This document shows, piece by piece, positions 25,015-34,022 of a stretch of DNA of 64,000 bases. Source of the stretch: Amycolatopsis dendrobii. Lineage in GTDB: Bacteria; Actinomycetota; Actinomycetes; Mycobacteriales; Pseudonocardiaceae. The notes beneath the pieces are model-generated. The model saw nothing but the letters and a program-made list of their open reading frames with translations, made no database searches and had not been told where the DNA came from. The position numbers were made by a program, and so were the translations under genes. The stretch lies in NCBI RefSeq assembly GCF_014145675.1, contig NZ_JACGZW010000011.1:361114-425113 (forward strand), given 5' to 3'. The number at the start of each line of letters is the position of its first letter. The stretch's first letter is position 1.

Positions 25015-28000
25015 TCAGTCGGGCTGGATCCACGACACCTGCACGAGCTGCTTCCCGTTCTTGCGGCTCAGCATGTTGCCCCGGCCCGGAGGCATGGCGC
25101 TCGGCCGGATGTTGCCGATCAGGTTGCCCTCGTCGCGGGAACCGTTCATCACCATGCCGGTGGCCGCGAGCTCCTTGAGCTTGCCGATGACCGGGTCGTA
25201 CGCCGCCCGCGACGCACCACCGGTGCGCCGGACCACGATCAAGTGCAGGCCGACGTCCTTCGCCTGGGCGAGGAACTCCGACAGCGGCTTGAGCGGGTTG
25301 GTGGACTGCGTCGCCACCAGGTCGTAGTCGTCGACGAGGACGAACAGCTCCGGACCGGTCCACCAGGACCGGGTCTTCAGCTGTTCCTGGGTGACGTCCG
25401 GACCCGGCAGCCGCCGCGTCATCGACCCGTGCACGTCCTGGACCATGCTGTCCAGCTGCGCCGACGACACGGCGTAGCCGAGCAGCGAATCGCCCTCCAG
25501 GAACCCGAGCATCGTGCGCCGGTAGTCGACCAGCAGGATCACGGCCTCCTGCGGCGTGTAGCGCTCGGTGATGCCGCGCGCGATCTGCCGCAGCAGGTTC
25601 GTCTTGCCGGACTCGCCGTCGGCGAACGCGAAGAAGTGCGGGTCCGCGTCGAAGTCCAGGTAGATCGGCTGCAGGTCTTCCTCGTTGACGCCGATCGGGA
25701 CGAGCTTCGTGTCCCGCTTCTGGTCGATCCGCAGGACCTCTTCGTAGGTGATCATCTCCGGCAGCAGGCGCACCTGCGGAGCCACCCGGCCGCGCCACGC
25801 GCCGCGGATCTTCGCGACCGCGTCCGCGACGCCCGCCGCGACCGTCTCCGGATCGCTCGACCCGTCGATCCGCGGCAGACCGGTGAGCAGGTGCAGCTTG
25901 TCCCGGGTGAGGCCGCGTCCCGGCCGGCCTGCCGGGACGTTGACCGCGATCCGGCGGTCCATTTCGGACTCCGTCGGGTCACCGAGGCGCAGCTCGAACC
26001 GCGTGCCGAGCATGTCCTTGATCGCGGGCCGCAGGTCGGCCCACCGGTTCGCCGAGATGATCACGTGCACGCCGTAGGCCAGACCCTGCGTGGCCAGCCG
26101 CGTGATCGACGTCTCCAGCTCCTCGAAGTCGTCGCGCAGCGCCCGCCAGTTGTCCACGATCAGGAACGCGTCGCCGAACGCGTCCTGCTCCGGCGTGATC
26201 TCGCCGCGGCGCTTCCGGTTGCGGAACTCCGTCATCGAGTCGACGCCCAGCGCGCCGAACCGGCCTTCGCGCTCGGTCAGCAGCGTGGTCAGCTCGGCCA
26301 CGATCCGGCGCGCCTTGTCCGGCTCGCGCCGCGCCACCGCGACCCCGCCGACGTGCGGAAGGTCCGCGAGACCGGCGAGGGTACCGCCACCGAGGTCGAG
26401 GCAGTAGAACTGCGCTTCCTCGGGGGTGTGGGTGAGCGCCATCGACATGATCAGCGTCCGGAGCATCGTCGACTTGCCCGACTGCGGGCCGCCCGCGATG
26501 ACACCGTGGCCCTGCGCACCGGAGAAGTCCGCCCACAGCAGGTCGCGCCGCTGCTCGTACGGCCGGTCGACGATGCCCATCGGCACCTGCAGCCTGCCGT
26601 TGCCGAAGAACCCGACCGGGGACAGACCGCGGTCGTCGGTGGGGTTGAGGTTCGGCAGCATCGTGTCGAGCGAGTTCGGCTCGTTCAACGGCGGCAGCCA
26701 CACCTCGTGCGCCGGCGGGCCCTGCCCGACCAGGCGGCCGACGATGACGTCCAACTCGCTGGGCTCGACAGCTTCTTCGGACTCCTGCTGTTTCGGAGCC
26801 TCTTCCTCGACGACCGGTTCCGGCTCGGGTTCCTTCGGCAGTTCCACGAAGTCCGGCACGAACAGCTGCGGCCGCTTGTCCGCACGCACCACCGTGGCGG
26901 CCGGACCGGCCGCCTTGATGCCCGCGGGCCGGTACGGGCCCGAAACGTAGGAGGCCTTGAACCGCACCAGGGTCGAGGTGTCGTACTTCAGGTAACCGCC
27001 ACCGGGGACCGACGGCAGTTCGAACGCGTCCGGCACGCCGATCGCCGCGCGGGATTCCGCCGCGGAGAACGTCTTCAGGCCGATCCGGTACGACAGGTGG
27101 GAGTCGAGACCGCGCAGCTTGCCCTCTTCCAGCCGCTGCGACGCGAGAAGCATGTGCATCTGCAGCGACCGGCCCAGCCGGCCGATGGCGACGAACAGGT
27201 CGATGAAGTCCGGCTTCGCCGCCAGCAGTTCGGAGAACTCGTCACAGACGATGAACAGCGCGGGCAGCGGGTCGAGGTCGGCGCCGTTCTCGCGGGCCTT
27301 CTCGTACTCCCAGACGTTCTTGAAGTTACCGCCGTTTTTCAGCGCTTCCTGGCGGCGGTTCATCTCGCCGGCCAGCGCGTCCTTCATGCGGTCGACCAGC
27401 GTGACCTCGTCCGCGAGGTTGGTGATGACCGCGGACACGTGCGGGGCCTTGTCCAGGCCCAGGAACGTCGCACCACCCTTGAAGTCGACGAGGACGAAGT
27501 TCAGCGTGCTCGACGAGTGCGTGGCCAGCATGCCCAGCACCAGCGTGCGGAGGAACTCCGACTTGCCGGAACCGGTCGCGCCGATGCACAGGCCGTGCGG
27601 GCCCATGCCCTCCGCCGCGGCTTCCTTGATGTCCAGTTCCACCGGCTGGCCGTACTCGCCGACGCCGAACGGGACGCGGTAGCGGTCGCGGATCGGCCGG
27701 GGCCGCCACGCCTGCTGGACGTCGAACGTCATCGGGTCGCCGGGGATGCCGAGCAGTTCCAGCAGCGACGGGTTGGACAGCAGCGGCTCTTCCTCGCTGA
27801 CGTCAGCTCCGCCGCCCCCGCCGACGCGGTACGGCGCGATGAGCCGGGCCAGCGCCTCGACCTCCACGACCGACAGCGAGTCCGGACGGCCGAACCACTC
27901 GACCCCGCCGGCGCTGCGCGCGCCGAGCCGCTCCTCTTCGACCACGAGCCGCAGGCCGCGCCGCGCGGCGAGGTTGCCGATCGAATCGGAAAGGTCGACC

Positions 28001-29028
28001 AGGGTGACCCCGACCAGGCCCTCCTCGAGGATGATCTGCTCCTCGCGGGTGACCTCGGCGTCGTCGATGATGATCACGACGTGCGGCTGGTCCGGCGCGG
28101 GCGTCGCGTTCCGGGAGAACCGCTGCCGGTCGCGCAGCTCCTCGTCCAGCCAGTCCTCGATCTGCTTGAGCGAGCCCGCCATCATGCGCAGCTGGCCGAT
28201 GCCGTCCGACAGCGTGGGGTGCTGGGTGTGCGGGAGCCACTTGGCCCACTCCCACTCCTCCTTCGCCCGGCCCGCGGTCGCGACCGCGATCATCACGTCG
28301 TCCGGGCTGTGGAAAGCCACCAGCTGGGCCAGCATCGCGCGGGTCAGCGCCCGGGTGCGGTGGCGCTCGCCCTGCATGCTGACCGCCGCGAACCCGCGGA
28401 GGGTGATCTGGGTGGGCAGGTCCGGCACGATCGAGTGCGCGCGCACGAACCGGCGCAGCGCGAGCGTGGCGATCGGCTCCAGTTCGTCCACCGGGCCGGT
28501 CTGGGGCGGGACCAGCCGGGTGGCGAGACGGTGCGAGCTCCGGCCGACGCGCAGGTGCAGGAAGTCCTGGTCGTTCTGCCTGCGCTCCCACATCCGGCGG
28601 CTGGCCGCGAGCGACCACAGCGACTGCGGATCCGGGTGCACCCATTCGAGCGCGGCGCGCTGGTCGACCATCGCCTCCCGGGCACGGTCGCGCATCTGGC
28701 CGAGATACCGCAGGTAGTCCTTGCGGTCCTCGTCCATCTCGGCCTTCTTCTGGCCACCGCCCTTGCCGCCGCCTCCGGCGAGCATGCCGACGGTGCCCAT
28801 CAGCATCATGCCGCTCATCATGATCGTGGTCGGGTTTTTCCCGCCCATGGTGAACATGAAAACCATCATCCCGAGCGACGCGAAGATCATCACGCCCGGA
28901 ATCGCCTTGGCGACGATGTTGCCCGGGATCGTGCGGGGCACCTCGGGCGGCGGCTCGAGATGCACCTCGCCGCCGGGCGGGCGCGGCGCGGCCAGCCGCG
29001 GCGACTTCTTGAACTGCAGCGTGCTCAT
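25015..29028 (-). CDS. eccC4: Type VII secretion ATPase EccC (ESX-4 type, FtsK/SpoIIIE)
   Basis: 1337 aa, usual for unsplit EccC. It is the motor and substrate receptor of the ESX membrane complex. Two N-terminal transmembrane helices (about 38-85) precede three ATPase domains with Walker A GATGSGKS (about 482), GGPQSGKS (about 845) and DGESGKTN (about 1136). The FVLVDFKGGATF Walker B of domain one is intact, so the active first ATPase is kept. ATG 29028 gives the family N-terminus; longer in-frame sequence upstream is non-homologous. It diverges from eccD and heads the eccC / Hsp70-like / 119-aa / esx unit. Confidence 0.97.
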   Translation of the reverse strand: MSTLQFKKSPRLAAPRPPGGEVHLEPPPEVPRTIPGNIVAKAIPGVMIFASLGMMVFMFTMGGKNPTTIMMSGMMLMGTVGMLAGGGGKGGGQKKAEMDEDRKDYLRYLGQMRDRAREAMVDQRAALEWVHPDPQSLWSLAASRRMWERRQNDQDFLHLRVGRSSHRLATRLVPPQTGPVDELEPIATLALRRFVRAHSIVPDLPTQITLRGFAAVSMQGERHRTRALTRAMLAQLVAFHSPDDVMIAVATAGRAKEEWEWAKWLPHTQHPTLSDGIGQLRMMAGSLKQIEDWLDEELRDRQRFSRNATPAPDQPHVVIIIDDAEVTREEQIILEEGLVGVTLVDLSDSIGNLAARRGLRLVVEEERLGARSAGGVEWFGRPDSLSVVEVEALARLIAPYRVGGGGGADVSEEEPLLSNPSLLELLGIPGDPMTFDVQQAWRPRPIRDRYRVPFGVGEYGQPVELDIKEAAAEGMGPHGLCIGATGSGKSEFLRTLVLGMLATHSSSTLNFVLVDFKGGATFLGLDKAPHVSAVITNLADEVTLVDRMKDALAGEMNRRQEALKNGGNFKNVWEYEKARENGADLDPLPALFIVCDEFSELLAAKPDFIDLFVAIGRLGRSLQMHMLLASQRLEEGKLRGLDSHLSYRIGLKTFSAAESRAAIGVPDAFELPSVPGGGYLKYDTSTLVRFKASYVSGPYRPAGIKAAGPAATVVRADKRPQLFVPDFVELPKEPEPEPVVEEEAPKQQESEEAVEPSELDVIVGRLVGQGPPAHEVWLPPLNEPNSLDTMLPNLNPTDDRGLSPVGFFGNGRLQVPMGIVDRPYEQRRDLLWADFSGAQGHGVIAGGPQSGKSTMLRTLIMSMALTHTPEEAQFYCLDLGGGTLAGLADLPHVGGVAVARREPDKARRIVAELTTLLTEREGRFGALGVDSMTEFRNRKRRGEITPEQDAFGDAFLIVDNWRALRDDFEELETSITRLATQGLAYGVHVIISANRWADLRPAIKDMLGTRFELRLGDPTESEMDRRIAVNVPAGRPGRGLTRDKLHLLTGLPRIDGSSDPETVAAGVADAVAKIRGAWRGRVAPQVRLLPEMITYEEVLRIDQKRDTKLVPIGVNEEDLQPIYLDFDADPHFFAFADGESGKTNLLRQIARGITERYTPQEAVILLVDYRRTMLGFLEGDSLLGYAVSSAQLDSMVQDVHGSMTRRLPGPDVTQEQLKTRSWWTGPELFVLVDDYDLVATQSTNPLKPLSEFLAQAKDVGLHLIVVRRTGGASRAAYDPVIGKLKELAATGMVMNGSRDEGNLIGNIRPSAMPPGRGNMLSRKNGKQLVQVSWIQPD

Positions 29029-29356
29029 CTCGAAGGACCCCTCTATTCCTGCTCGACGCCTGCACCCGGGTGCGCGGGACAACCTATCGAACGTCGCCCC
29101 GGAAATCCGGCCAACTCCAGGATCGGCACCTCGCACCCCCTCCGCGGGCCCCGGCGGGACCCGTCCTCCGACTGCGCCCGAGTGTAAGGACCGCCACCGA
29201 CAGTTATCGGACCAGGCGGACGAACCCGCTGGTCGATCTGGCCCAACCCGGCCTGGACGGGTACTTTCGCCGATGATTTGCGGAGACGCGCTGAAACCTG
29301 TCACCAGGTTCGGTATAAGTTCCCCCGGGAGCTGACTCTTCAGAGCGGGGGATCTA
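29029..29356. promoter_or_regulatory. Divergent eccC/eccD control region
   Basis: This 328-bp gene-free stretch must hold the promoters of both ESX arms. Near eccD it has a TATAAG box and a small inverted repeat, listed separately. On the eccC side I see no convincing box. Confidence 0.6.
29295..29319 (+). promoter_or_regulatory. Candidate eccD promoter with overlapping inverted repeat
   Basis: AACCTG-TCAC-CAGGTT (29295-29310) directly precedes TATAAG (29314-29319). TGAAAC, 16 nt upstream of TATAAG, could be the -35. The repeat would lie between the two boxes, a place where a repressor could block polymerase. Confidence 0.45.
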
Positions 29357-30757
29357 GTGGCAACGGGCACGACGGTATTCAGCAGGGTCACGGTGGTCGC
29401 ACCGACGACACGCATCGACGTCGCGCTTCCGGCCGACGTGGCGGTGGCCGACCTGCTGCCCATGCTTCTGGAGATGGCCAAGGAGGTCACTCCGGACGGC
29501 GGGGCCCGGCACGGCGGATGGGCGCTGGCCAAGCTCGGCGACGCCCCGCTCGACCCGAGCCGGACGCTCGCGTCCCTCGGCGTGGTCGACGGCGAGCTGC
29601 TGCAGCTGCGCAAGCGCAACGAGAACCCGCCGCCGCCGATGTACGACGACGTGGTCGACGCGATCGCGGAGTCCGATCCGGACACCTTCCGTCCATGGAC
29701 CAAGGAAACCGCGCGCCGGTTCGGCCACGCGGCGGGCGGGCTCGCCCTGTTCTTCTCCGCGCTGGCCCTGTTCTTCAGCGGTTCCCTCTACGGCGGTTCC
29801 GCGCTCGGCCCGGCGATCGCGGGCGGCCTCGGCGCCATCGCCTGCGTCGCGGTCGGCGCCACGCTCGCCAAGGCCTACCAGGCCGAGGCCACCGGCGTGC
29901 TGATCGCCTCCGCGGGCGGCCTTCCGCTGGCGTTCGTGAGCGGGTTCTACATCGTGCCCGGACTGTCGGTGCGGGCGAACCTGCTGCTCGGCGCGGTGCT
30001 GGTGCTGATCGTCTCCGCGGTCTGCATCCTCGTGGTCGGCGCGGGCATCCGGGTGTTCATCGCCACCGCCACCGCGGGCGTGTTCGGCGCGCTCGCCTTC
30101 CTCGTCGCGACGCTCGTGACGAGCGCCGACACCTCGTCGGTCGCGGCGGGCACGGTCGCCGTCGCGCTGGGCTGCATCTCCTTCCTGCCGCGCGCCACCA
30201 TCTGGCTCGCCAAGCTGCCGCTGCCGTACGTGCCGAGCACCGCCGAGGAGCTGAAGGAAGACTCCGGCTTCCCGGACTACCAGGCGATCGAGCAGCGCAC
30301 CGCGGTCGCGCACGACTACATGACCGGCCTGATGATCGGCTGCGGGGCCACGACGGCCGTCGCGGCGGTCCTCGCGGCCACCGCGCCGAACGTCTTCGGC
30401 ATCATTCTCGGCGTCGTCGCCACGCTGGTCCTGCTGCTGCGCGCCCGTGCCTACGCCAACGGCGCGCAGGCCATCGCGCTGCTCACCACCGGCATGGTCG
30501 CCGGGGCGGGCATCCTGCTCGGCTGGCTGTTCTTCTCCGCCACCGCGGAGCAGCGGCTGCTGTACGTCTTCGGCGCGCTGATCCTGATCGCCGCGGCCGC
30601 TCTCGTGGTCGGCGTGATCTTCCCGGACCAGCGCTTCTCGCCGCCGCTGCGGCGCACCGTGGAAATCATCGAGGCGATCTGCATCGCCGTGGTGCTGCCG
30701 CTCGCCCTCGGCGTGATGGACCTCTACTCGACGCTGCGCCACCTCAACCTCAAGTGA
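29357..30757 (+). CDS. eccD4: Type VII secretion integral membrane protein EccD
   Basis: 466 aa from GTG, with GGGGGA 5 nt before it. Residues 1-90 form the ubiquitin-like domain (FSRVTVVAPTTRIDVALP, SLGVVDGELLQLR). Eleven or so hydrophobic helices follow from about residue 130, with a cytoplasmic loop near 290-315. EccD dimers form most of the ESX membrane core. The mycP GTG overlaps its stop (GTGA). Confidence 0.97.
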   Translation: MATGTTVFSRVTVVAPTTRIDVALPADVAVADLLPMLLEMAKEVTPDGGARHGGWALAKLGDAPLDPSRTLASLGVVDGELLQLRKRNENPPPPMYDDVVDAIAESDPDTFRPWTKETARRFGHAAGGLALFFSALALFFSGSLYGGSALGPAIAGGLGAIACVAVGATLAKAYQAEATGVLIASAGGLPLAFVSGFYIVPGLSVRANLLLGAVLVLIVSAVCILVVGAGIRVFIATATAGVFGALAFLVATLVTSADTSSVAAGTVAVALGCISFLPRATIWLAKLPLPYVPSTAEELKEDSGFPDYQAIEQRTAVAHDYMTGLMIGCGATTAVAAVLAATAPNVFGIILGVVATLVLLLRARAYANGAQAIALLTTGMVAGAGILLGWLFFSATAEQRLLYVFGALILIAAAALVVGVIFPDQRFSPPLRRTVEIIEAICIAVVLPLALGVMDLYSTLRHLNLK

Positions 30758-32427
30758 GCCGCGCGATGGGCTCCCGACGTACTTTCTCCCGCAGGCTCGG
30801 CGTTCCCGGCCGGGCCGGGGTGGCGTTGTTCGCCGCCGGGCTCGGGCTGATGTCGCCGTTCGCCGCCGCTCCGGCGTCGGCGCAGACGGCGGACGCGCCC
30901 GCGGGCACCTGGGCCACCCCGCCGCCGCTGGGTCCCGGCGACGCGCCGCCCGCCGACAGCGGCCACCCGGACACCACGTACAAGAAGAAAAACGAATGCG
31001 TCCAGCGCAGTCTCGGACAGGACGTCAAGATCAACTTCCGCCCGTGGGGCCAGGACTACCTGCAGCTGGACCGGGCGCAGCAGATCGTCCGCGCGGCGAC
31101 CGGATCCGTCGGCGGCAACCAGAAGGTCGCGGTGATCGACACCGGCGTCACGCCGCATCCGTGGTTCCAGGACCGGGTGGAGAGCGGCGGGGACTACGTC
31201 GCCACGCCGGACAACGGCGCGCAGCCGGGAATGCAGGACTGTGACGGCCACGGCACCGAGGTCGCCGGGATCATCGCGGGCAACCCGAAGGATCCGCAGG
31301 TCGGCTTCATCGGCGTGGCCCCGGACGCGCGCATCGTGTCCTACCGCCAGCTGAGCGAGAACTACGCCAAGGACGACAGCCCGCAGCAGCCATCGGCTCC
31401 CCCGTCCGGCGGGACCGGCGCACCGCCGTCGGGCGGTGAGAGCCAGCAGCCCCCGGCTGGCGGCAGCAGCAACAGCCAGTTGCCCCCGTCCTCGGGCGGC
31501 GGCACCGGCAGCGGCAGCGGCACCGCGCCCCAGCAGGACAACAAGGGCGACAGCCGGGATCTGGCGAAGCAAGGCACCGCGGGCACGCTGAACACGCTCG
31601 CGCAGATCATCCGCGGCATCGCCGACACTCACCGCGCCGGCGTGATCAACATGTCGGTCGACCACTGCCGTCCGGGCACCGCGCCCGGCGACATCCAGGA
31701 GGGCGAGCGCAAGGTACAGGCCGCGGTGCGTTACGCGGCCGACAACGACATCGTGGTCGTCGCGGCCGCGGGCAACGTCTCGGAAAACTGCCCGCAGAAC
31801 GACCAGGCCGACCCGAACAAGCCGAAGTCGATCGTCACCCCGCCGTGGTTCTCCGACGACGTGCTCTCCGTCGGGGCCATCCAGGAGGACGGCGGCGTCG
31901 CGCCGTTCAGCGTGCACGGCCCGTGGGTCGGCGTCGCCGCGCCGGGCACCAAGATCGTGTCGCTCGACCCGGCGGAGCATTCGAACGGACTCGCGAACCT
32001 CACCATCGCGAACGGCAACCCGTCGCCGATCCAGGGCACCAGCTTCGCCGCGCCGTACGTGGCGGGCGTCGCCGCGCTGGTCCGCTCGATGTTCCCGCAC
32101 ATGAAGGCGCGCGACGTGGTGAAGCGGCTCAAGGCGACCGCGCAGCACCCGGCCGCTCCTGGCGGGCGCGACAACTTCGTCGGCTACGGCGTGATCGACC
32201 CGGTGGCCGCGCTCACCGCGAACCTGCCGGGCGACACCGGCAACCTGTCGCTGCCGAAGCCGGTGGTGCAGGAGGCCAAGCTGCCGCCTGCCGACGGCAT
32301 CAGCTCGACCCCGATGATCGTCGCGCTCGCCGGCACCGGCGGCGGGGTGGCGGCGCTGCTGATCACGCTGTTCGTGATGCACACGATCCGGCGGAACCGC
32401 GCCAGATCGTCGCCCCCGACGAAATAG
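30754..32427 (+). CDS. mycP4: Type VII secretion-associated serine protease, mycosin MycP
   Basis: 557 aa. A signal peptide ends near PASAQT (about residue 45). The subtilase triad is complete: D129 in VIDTG, H166 in GHGTEVAG and S430 in GTSFAAP, with N341 in AAAGN. A Gly/Ser/Pro/Gln-rich insert of about 60 residues follows the His motif, and a C-terminal membrane helix (about 520-545) anchors the protein outside the membrane. GTG 30754 overlaps the eccD stop; ATG 30766 is an alternative. Mycosins stabilise the ESX pore and process substrates. Confidence 0.96.
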   Translation: MSRAMGSRRTFSRRLGVPGRAGVALFAAGLGLMSPFAAAPASAQTADAPAGTWATPPPLGPGDAPPADSGHPDTTYKKKNECVQRSLGQDVKINFRPWGQDYLQLDRAQQIVRAATGSVGGNQKVAVIDTGVTPHPWFQDRVESGGDYVATPDNGAQPGMQDCDGHGTEVAGIIAGNPKDPQVGFIGVAPDARIVSYRQLSENYAKDDSPQQPSAPPSGGTGAPPSGGESQQPPAGGSSNSQLPPSSGGGTGSGSGTAPQQDNKGDSRDLAKQGTAGTLNTLAQIIRGIADTHRAGVINMSVDHCRPGTAPGDIQEGERKVQAAVRYAADNDIVVVAAAGNVSENCPQNDQADPNKPKSIVTPPWFSDDVLSVGAIQEDGGVAPFSVHGPWVGVAAPGTKIVSLDPAEHSNGLANLTIANGNPSPIQGTSFAAPYVAGVAALVRSMFPHMKARDVVKRLKATAQHPAAPGGRDNFVGYGVIDPVAALTANLPGDTGNLSLPKPVVQEAKLPPADGISSTPMIVALAGTGGGVAALLITLFVMHTIRRNRARSSPPTK

Positions 32428-32490
32428 GCGCCCCCTGCACCTCGGTGCTCGGCCTGTCAGCTCAAGTCGCTGACCTTGCACCGGTGCCAG

Positions 32491-32536
32491 AAAAGGGGCC
32501 GCTTCCCGCGATCGCAGCGGGGAGCGGCCCTTTTTT
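32491..32536. terminator. Bidirectional intrinsic terminator
   Basis: A long GC stem from AAAAGGGGCCGC to GCGGCCCTTTTTT, with one mismatch and one bulge, lies between convergent mycP and the 341-aa gene. It has a T-run on the plus strand and an A-run that acts as a T-run on the minus strand, so it should work both ways. Confidence 0.9.
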
Positions 32537-32601
32537 GCGGACCGGGTTCCAGGCCCGCAAAAGGCCGCTCACCGCTGATGTCGCGGCGGCGGCCTCCCAG
32601 G

Positions 32602-33627
32602 TCACTTTCCGGGTTTCGGCGGCTTCCCGTCCTTCTCCGGCCGCCGCGCGGGCGGGTCCTGGCCGATCACCGGCGGCGTCACCTGCGCGGGCTCGCCGAA
32701 GATCTCGGACGTCTTCGCCGCCGTGCGCTGCCGCGGCTTGTGCTGCGAACTGCCGCCGCCACCGCCTCCGCCGCCCATTCCGGCGAAGCCCATCATCGGC
32801 ATCATCGACGTGCCCGAGCCCTGGTTCGCCGCCGCGGGCTGCGCGGCCGGGGCGACCGGCTCAACGGGCGGGACGCCCGCCTGGCCTTGCTCCAGCCGCG
32901 GGTCGGCACCGGTTTCCTTGCCCTGATGGGAATTCTCCGCGGCGGACGGGCTCACCGAATCGTCCGAAGAGGACGCCGAAGAGGCCACAGTGGACTCCCC
33001 GGCAGCGGCCGGACCGGTTCCCGCGGGTGCGTCGGCGTCGTGCAGCCGGAACTGCTGCGCCGGATAGTGGTGCCGCAGTTCGATGCTCGACGGGCTCCCG
33101 GCCGGTGCGTCCACTCCGGAGCACAACCGGCCGAACTCGCGCAGGACGTCCTCCGCGGCCTCGTGCAAGGACTTCAGCGACTGCTCGGTCTCCCGCATCT
33201 GCGACCGCGCCCGGGAGGCGCCGCCCTTGGGCAGCATCGCCGATTCGGACAGCAGATCAGCCGCGTCGACCAGCACCTCCTCCGCCGCGCCGGTGATCTT
33301 GCGCAGCGATTCGGTGAGCTGGTCGATCGAGTCGGCGAGCGCGTCGAGCGCGTCCTCCGCGCCTTCGCTCGCGGCGCGGATTTCACCCAGATAGGCGACA
33401 AACGCGTCCGCGTCGGGACCGGACCACGACGCGTCGATCCGGCCGAGGTCCTCCGCGAGGTCCGTGGACACCCTCGCCGCCGTGCGGGCCGCGGCGCGCA
33501 GGCTCTCGGCCTCCGCGTCCAGCTCCTCCCAACGGCCGGTGAGCGGCCGGTAGTAGGCGGCGACCGGATCGGTCACGCCCAGCTCGCGGGCGAGCTCGGC
33601 CACATACGCCAAAGACGGCTCCGTCAC
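32602..33627 (-). CDS. WXG-like ESX-associated protein with Met/Gly-rich tail
   Basis: 341 aa from GTG. The N-terminal 170 residues are almost wholly helical with WSG at 68-70, like a long WXG100-type module. A Pro/Ala/Ser linker follows, then a Met/Gly stretch (MMPMMGFAGMGGGGGGGG) and a basic Pro-rich end containing EIFGEP. It lies in a GTGA-overlapped pair with the 120-aa gene, downstream of eccB. It is a likely secreted substrate or ESX-associated structural protein; no enzymatic motif is visible. Confidence 0.8.
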   Translation of the reverse strand: MTEPSLAYVAELARELGVTDPVAAYYRPLTGRWEELDAEAESLRAAARTAARVSTDLAEDLGRIDASWSGPDADAFVAYLGEIRAASEGAEDALDALADSIDQLTESLRKITGAAEEVLVDAADLLSESAMLPKGGASRARSQMRETEQSLKSLHEAAEDVLREFGRLCSGVDAPAGSPSSIELRHHYPAQQFRLHDADAPAGTGPAAAGESTVASSASSSDDSVSPSAAENSHQGKETGADPRLEQGQAGVPPVEPVAPAAQPAAANQGSGTSMMPMMGFAGMGGGGGGGGSSQHKPRQRTAAKTSEIFGEPAQVTPPVIGQDPPARRPEKDGKPPKPGK

Positions 33628-33986
33628 GAGATCCTCCCGGCGCGCTCGATCCGCTCGGCCGCGTCGGCGTCCCGCTCGGCGTGGCCGGTGGTGAGCTGCT
33701 CCAGCGCCGCGGTGACCGACCGCAGTGCGGCCACCCCGGCGGTGAGCTGGCCGCGCAACGCCTGCGAGGCCTGTGCGTACGACTCCGGCACGCCCAGCCG
33801 CGCGGCCGCCTCGCCGTACGCTTCGGCGGTGGTCGCTCCCGCGCCCACCTCGCCCGCGGCGGCCTCCAGTTCGTCGGCCGCCCGCGCGACTTTCGCCGCG
33901 TAGCCGCCGACGACCGCGCCGTCGATCCGCACGGCGCTTGTTCCCGGACTGCTTCCCGGCGCTGCCACGTTCAACCCTCCGCTCAC
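33624..33986 (-). CDS. Small helical ESX-locus protein
   Basis: 120 aa. It is Ala-rich and helical from about residue 20 to the end (GGYAAKVARAADELEAAAGEV, a long final helix), with a Gly/Pro-rich start. Length and helix pair resemble WXG100 partners, though the W-x-G turn is absent. Its stop overlaps the start of the 341-aa gene (GTGA), and eccB ends upstream on the same strand with only a short spacer. I infer a heterodimer partner for that product. Confidence 0.75.
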   Translation of the reverse strand: MSGGLNVAAPGSSPGTSAVRIDGAVVGGYAAKVARAADELEAAAGEVGAGATTAEAYGEAAARLGVPESYAQASQALRGQLTAGVAALRSVTAALEQLTTGHAERDADAAERIERAGRIS

Positions 33987-34022
33987 CCGGCTATGTCCGA
34001 GTGTGACGGACGGAACCCGCCG

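Noticed and set aside
23239..29187. 1982-codon open frame antisense to eccC and the Hsp70-like gene
   Set aside because: It mirrors the third-position GC of the real genes, is Arg/Pro/His-rich without any domain, and eccC on the other strand is certain.
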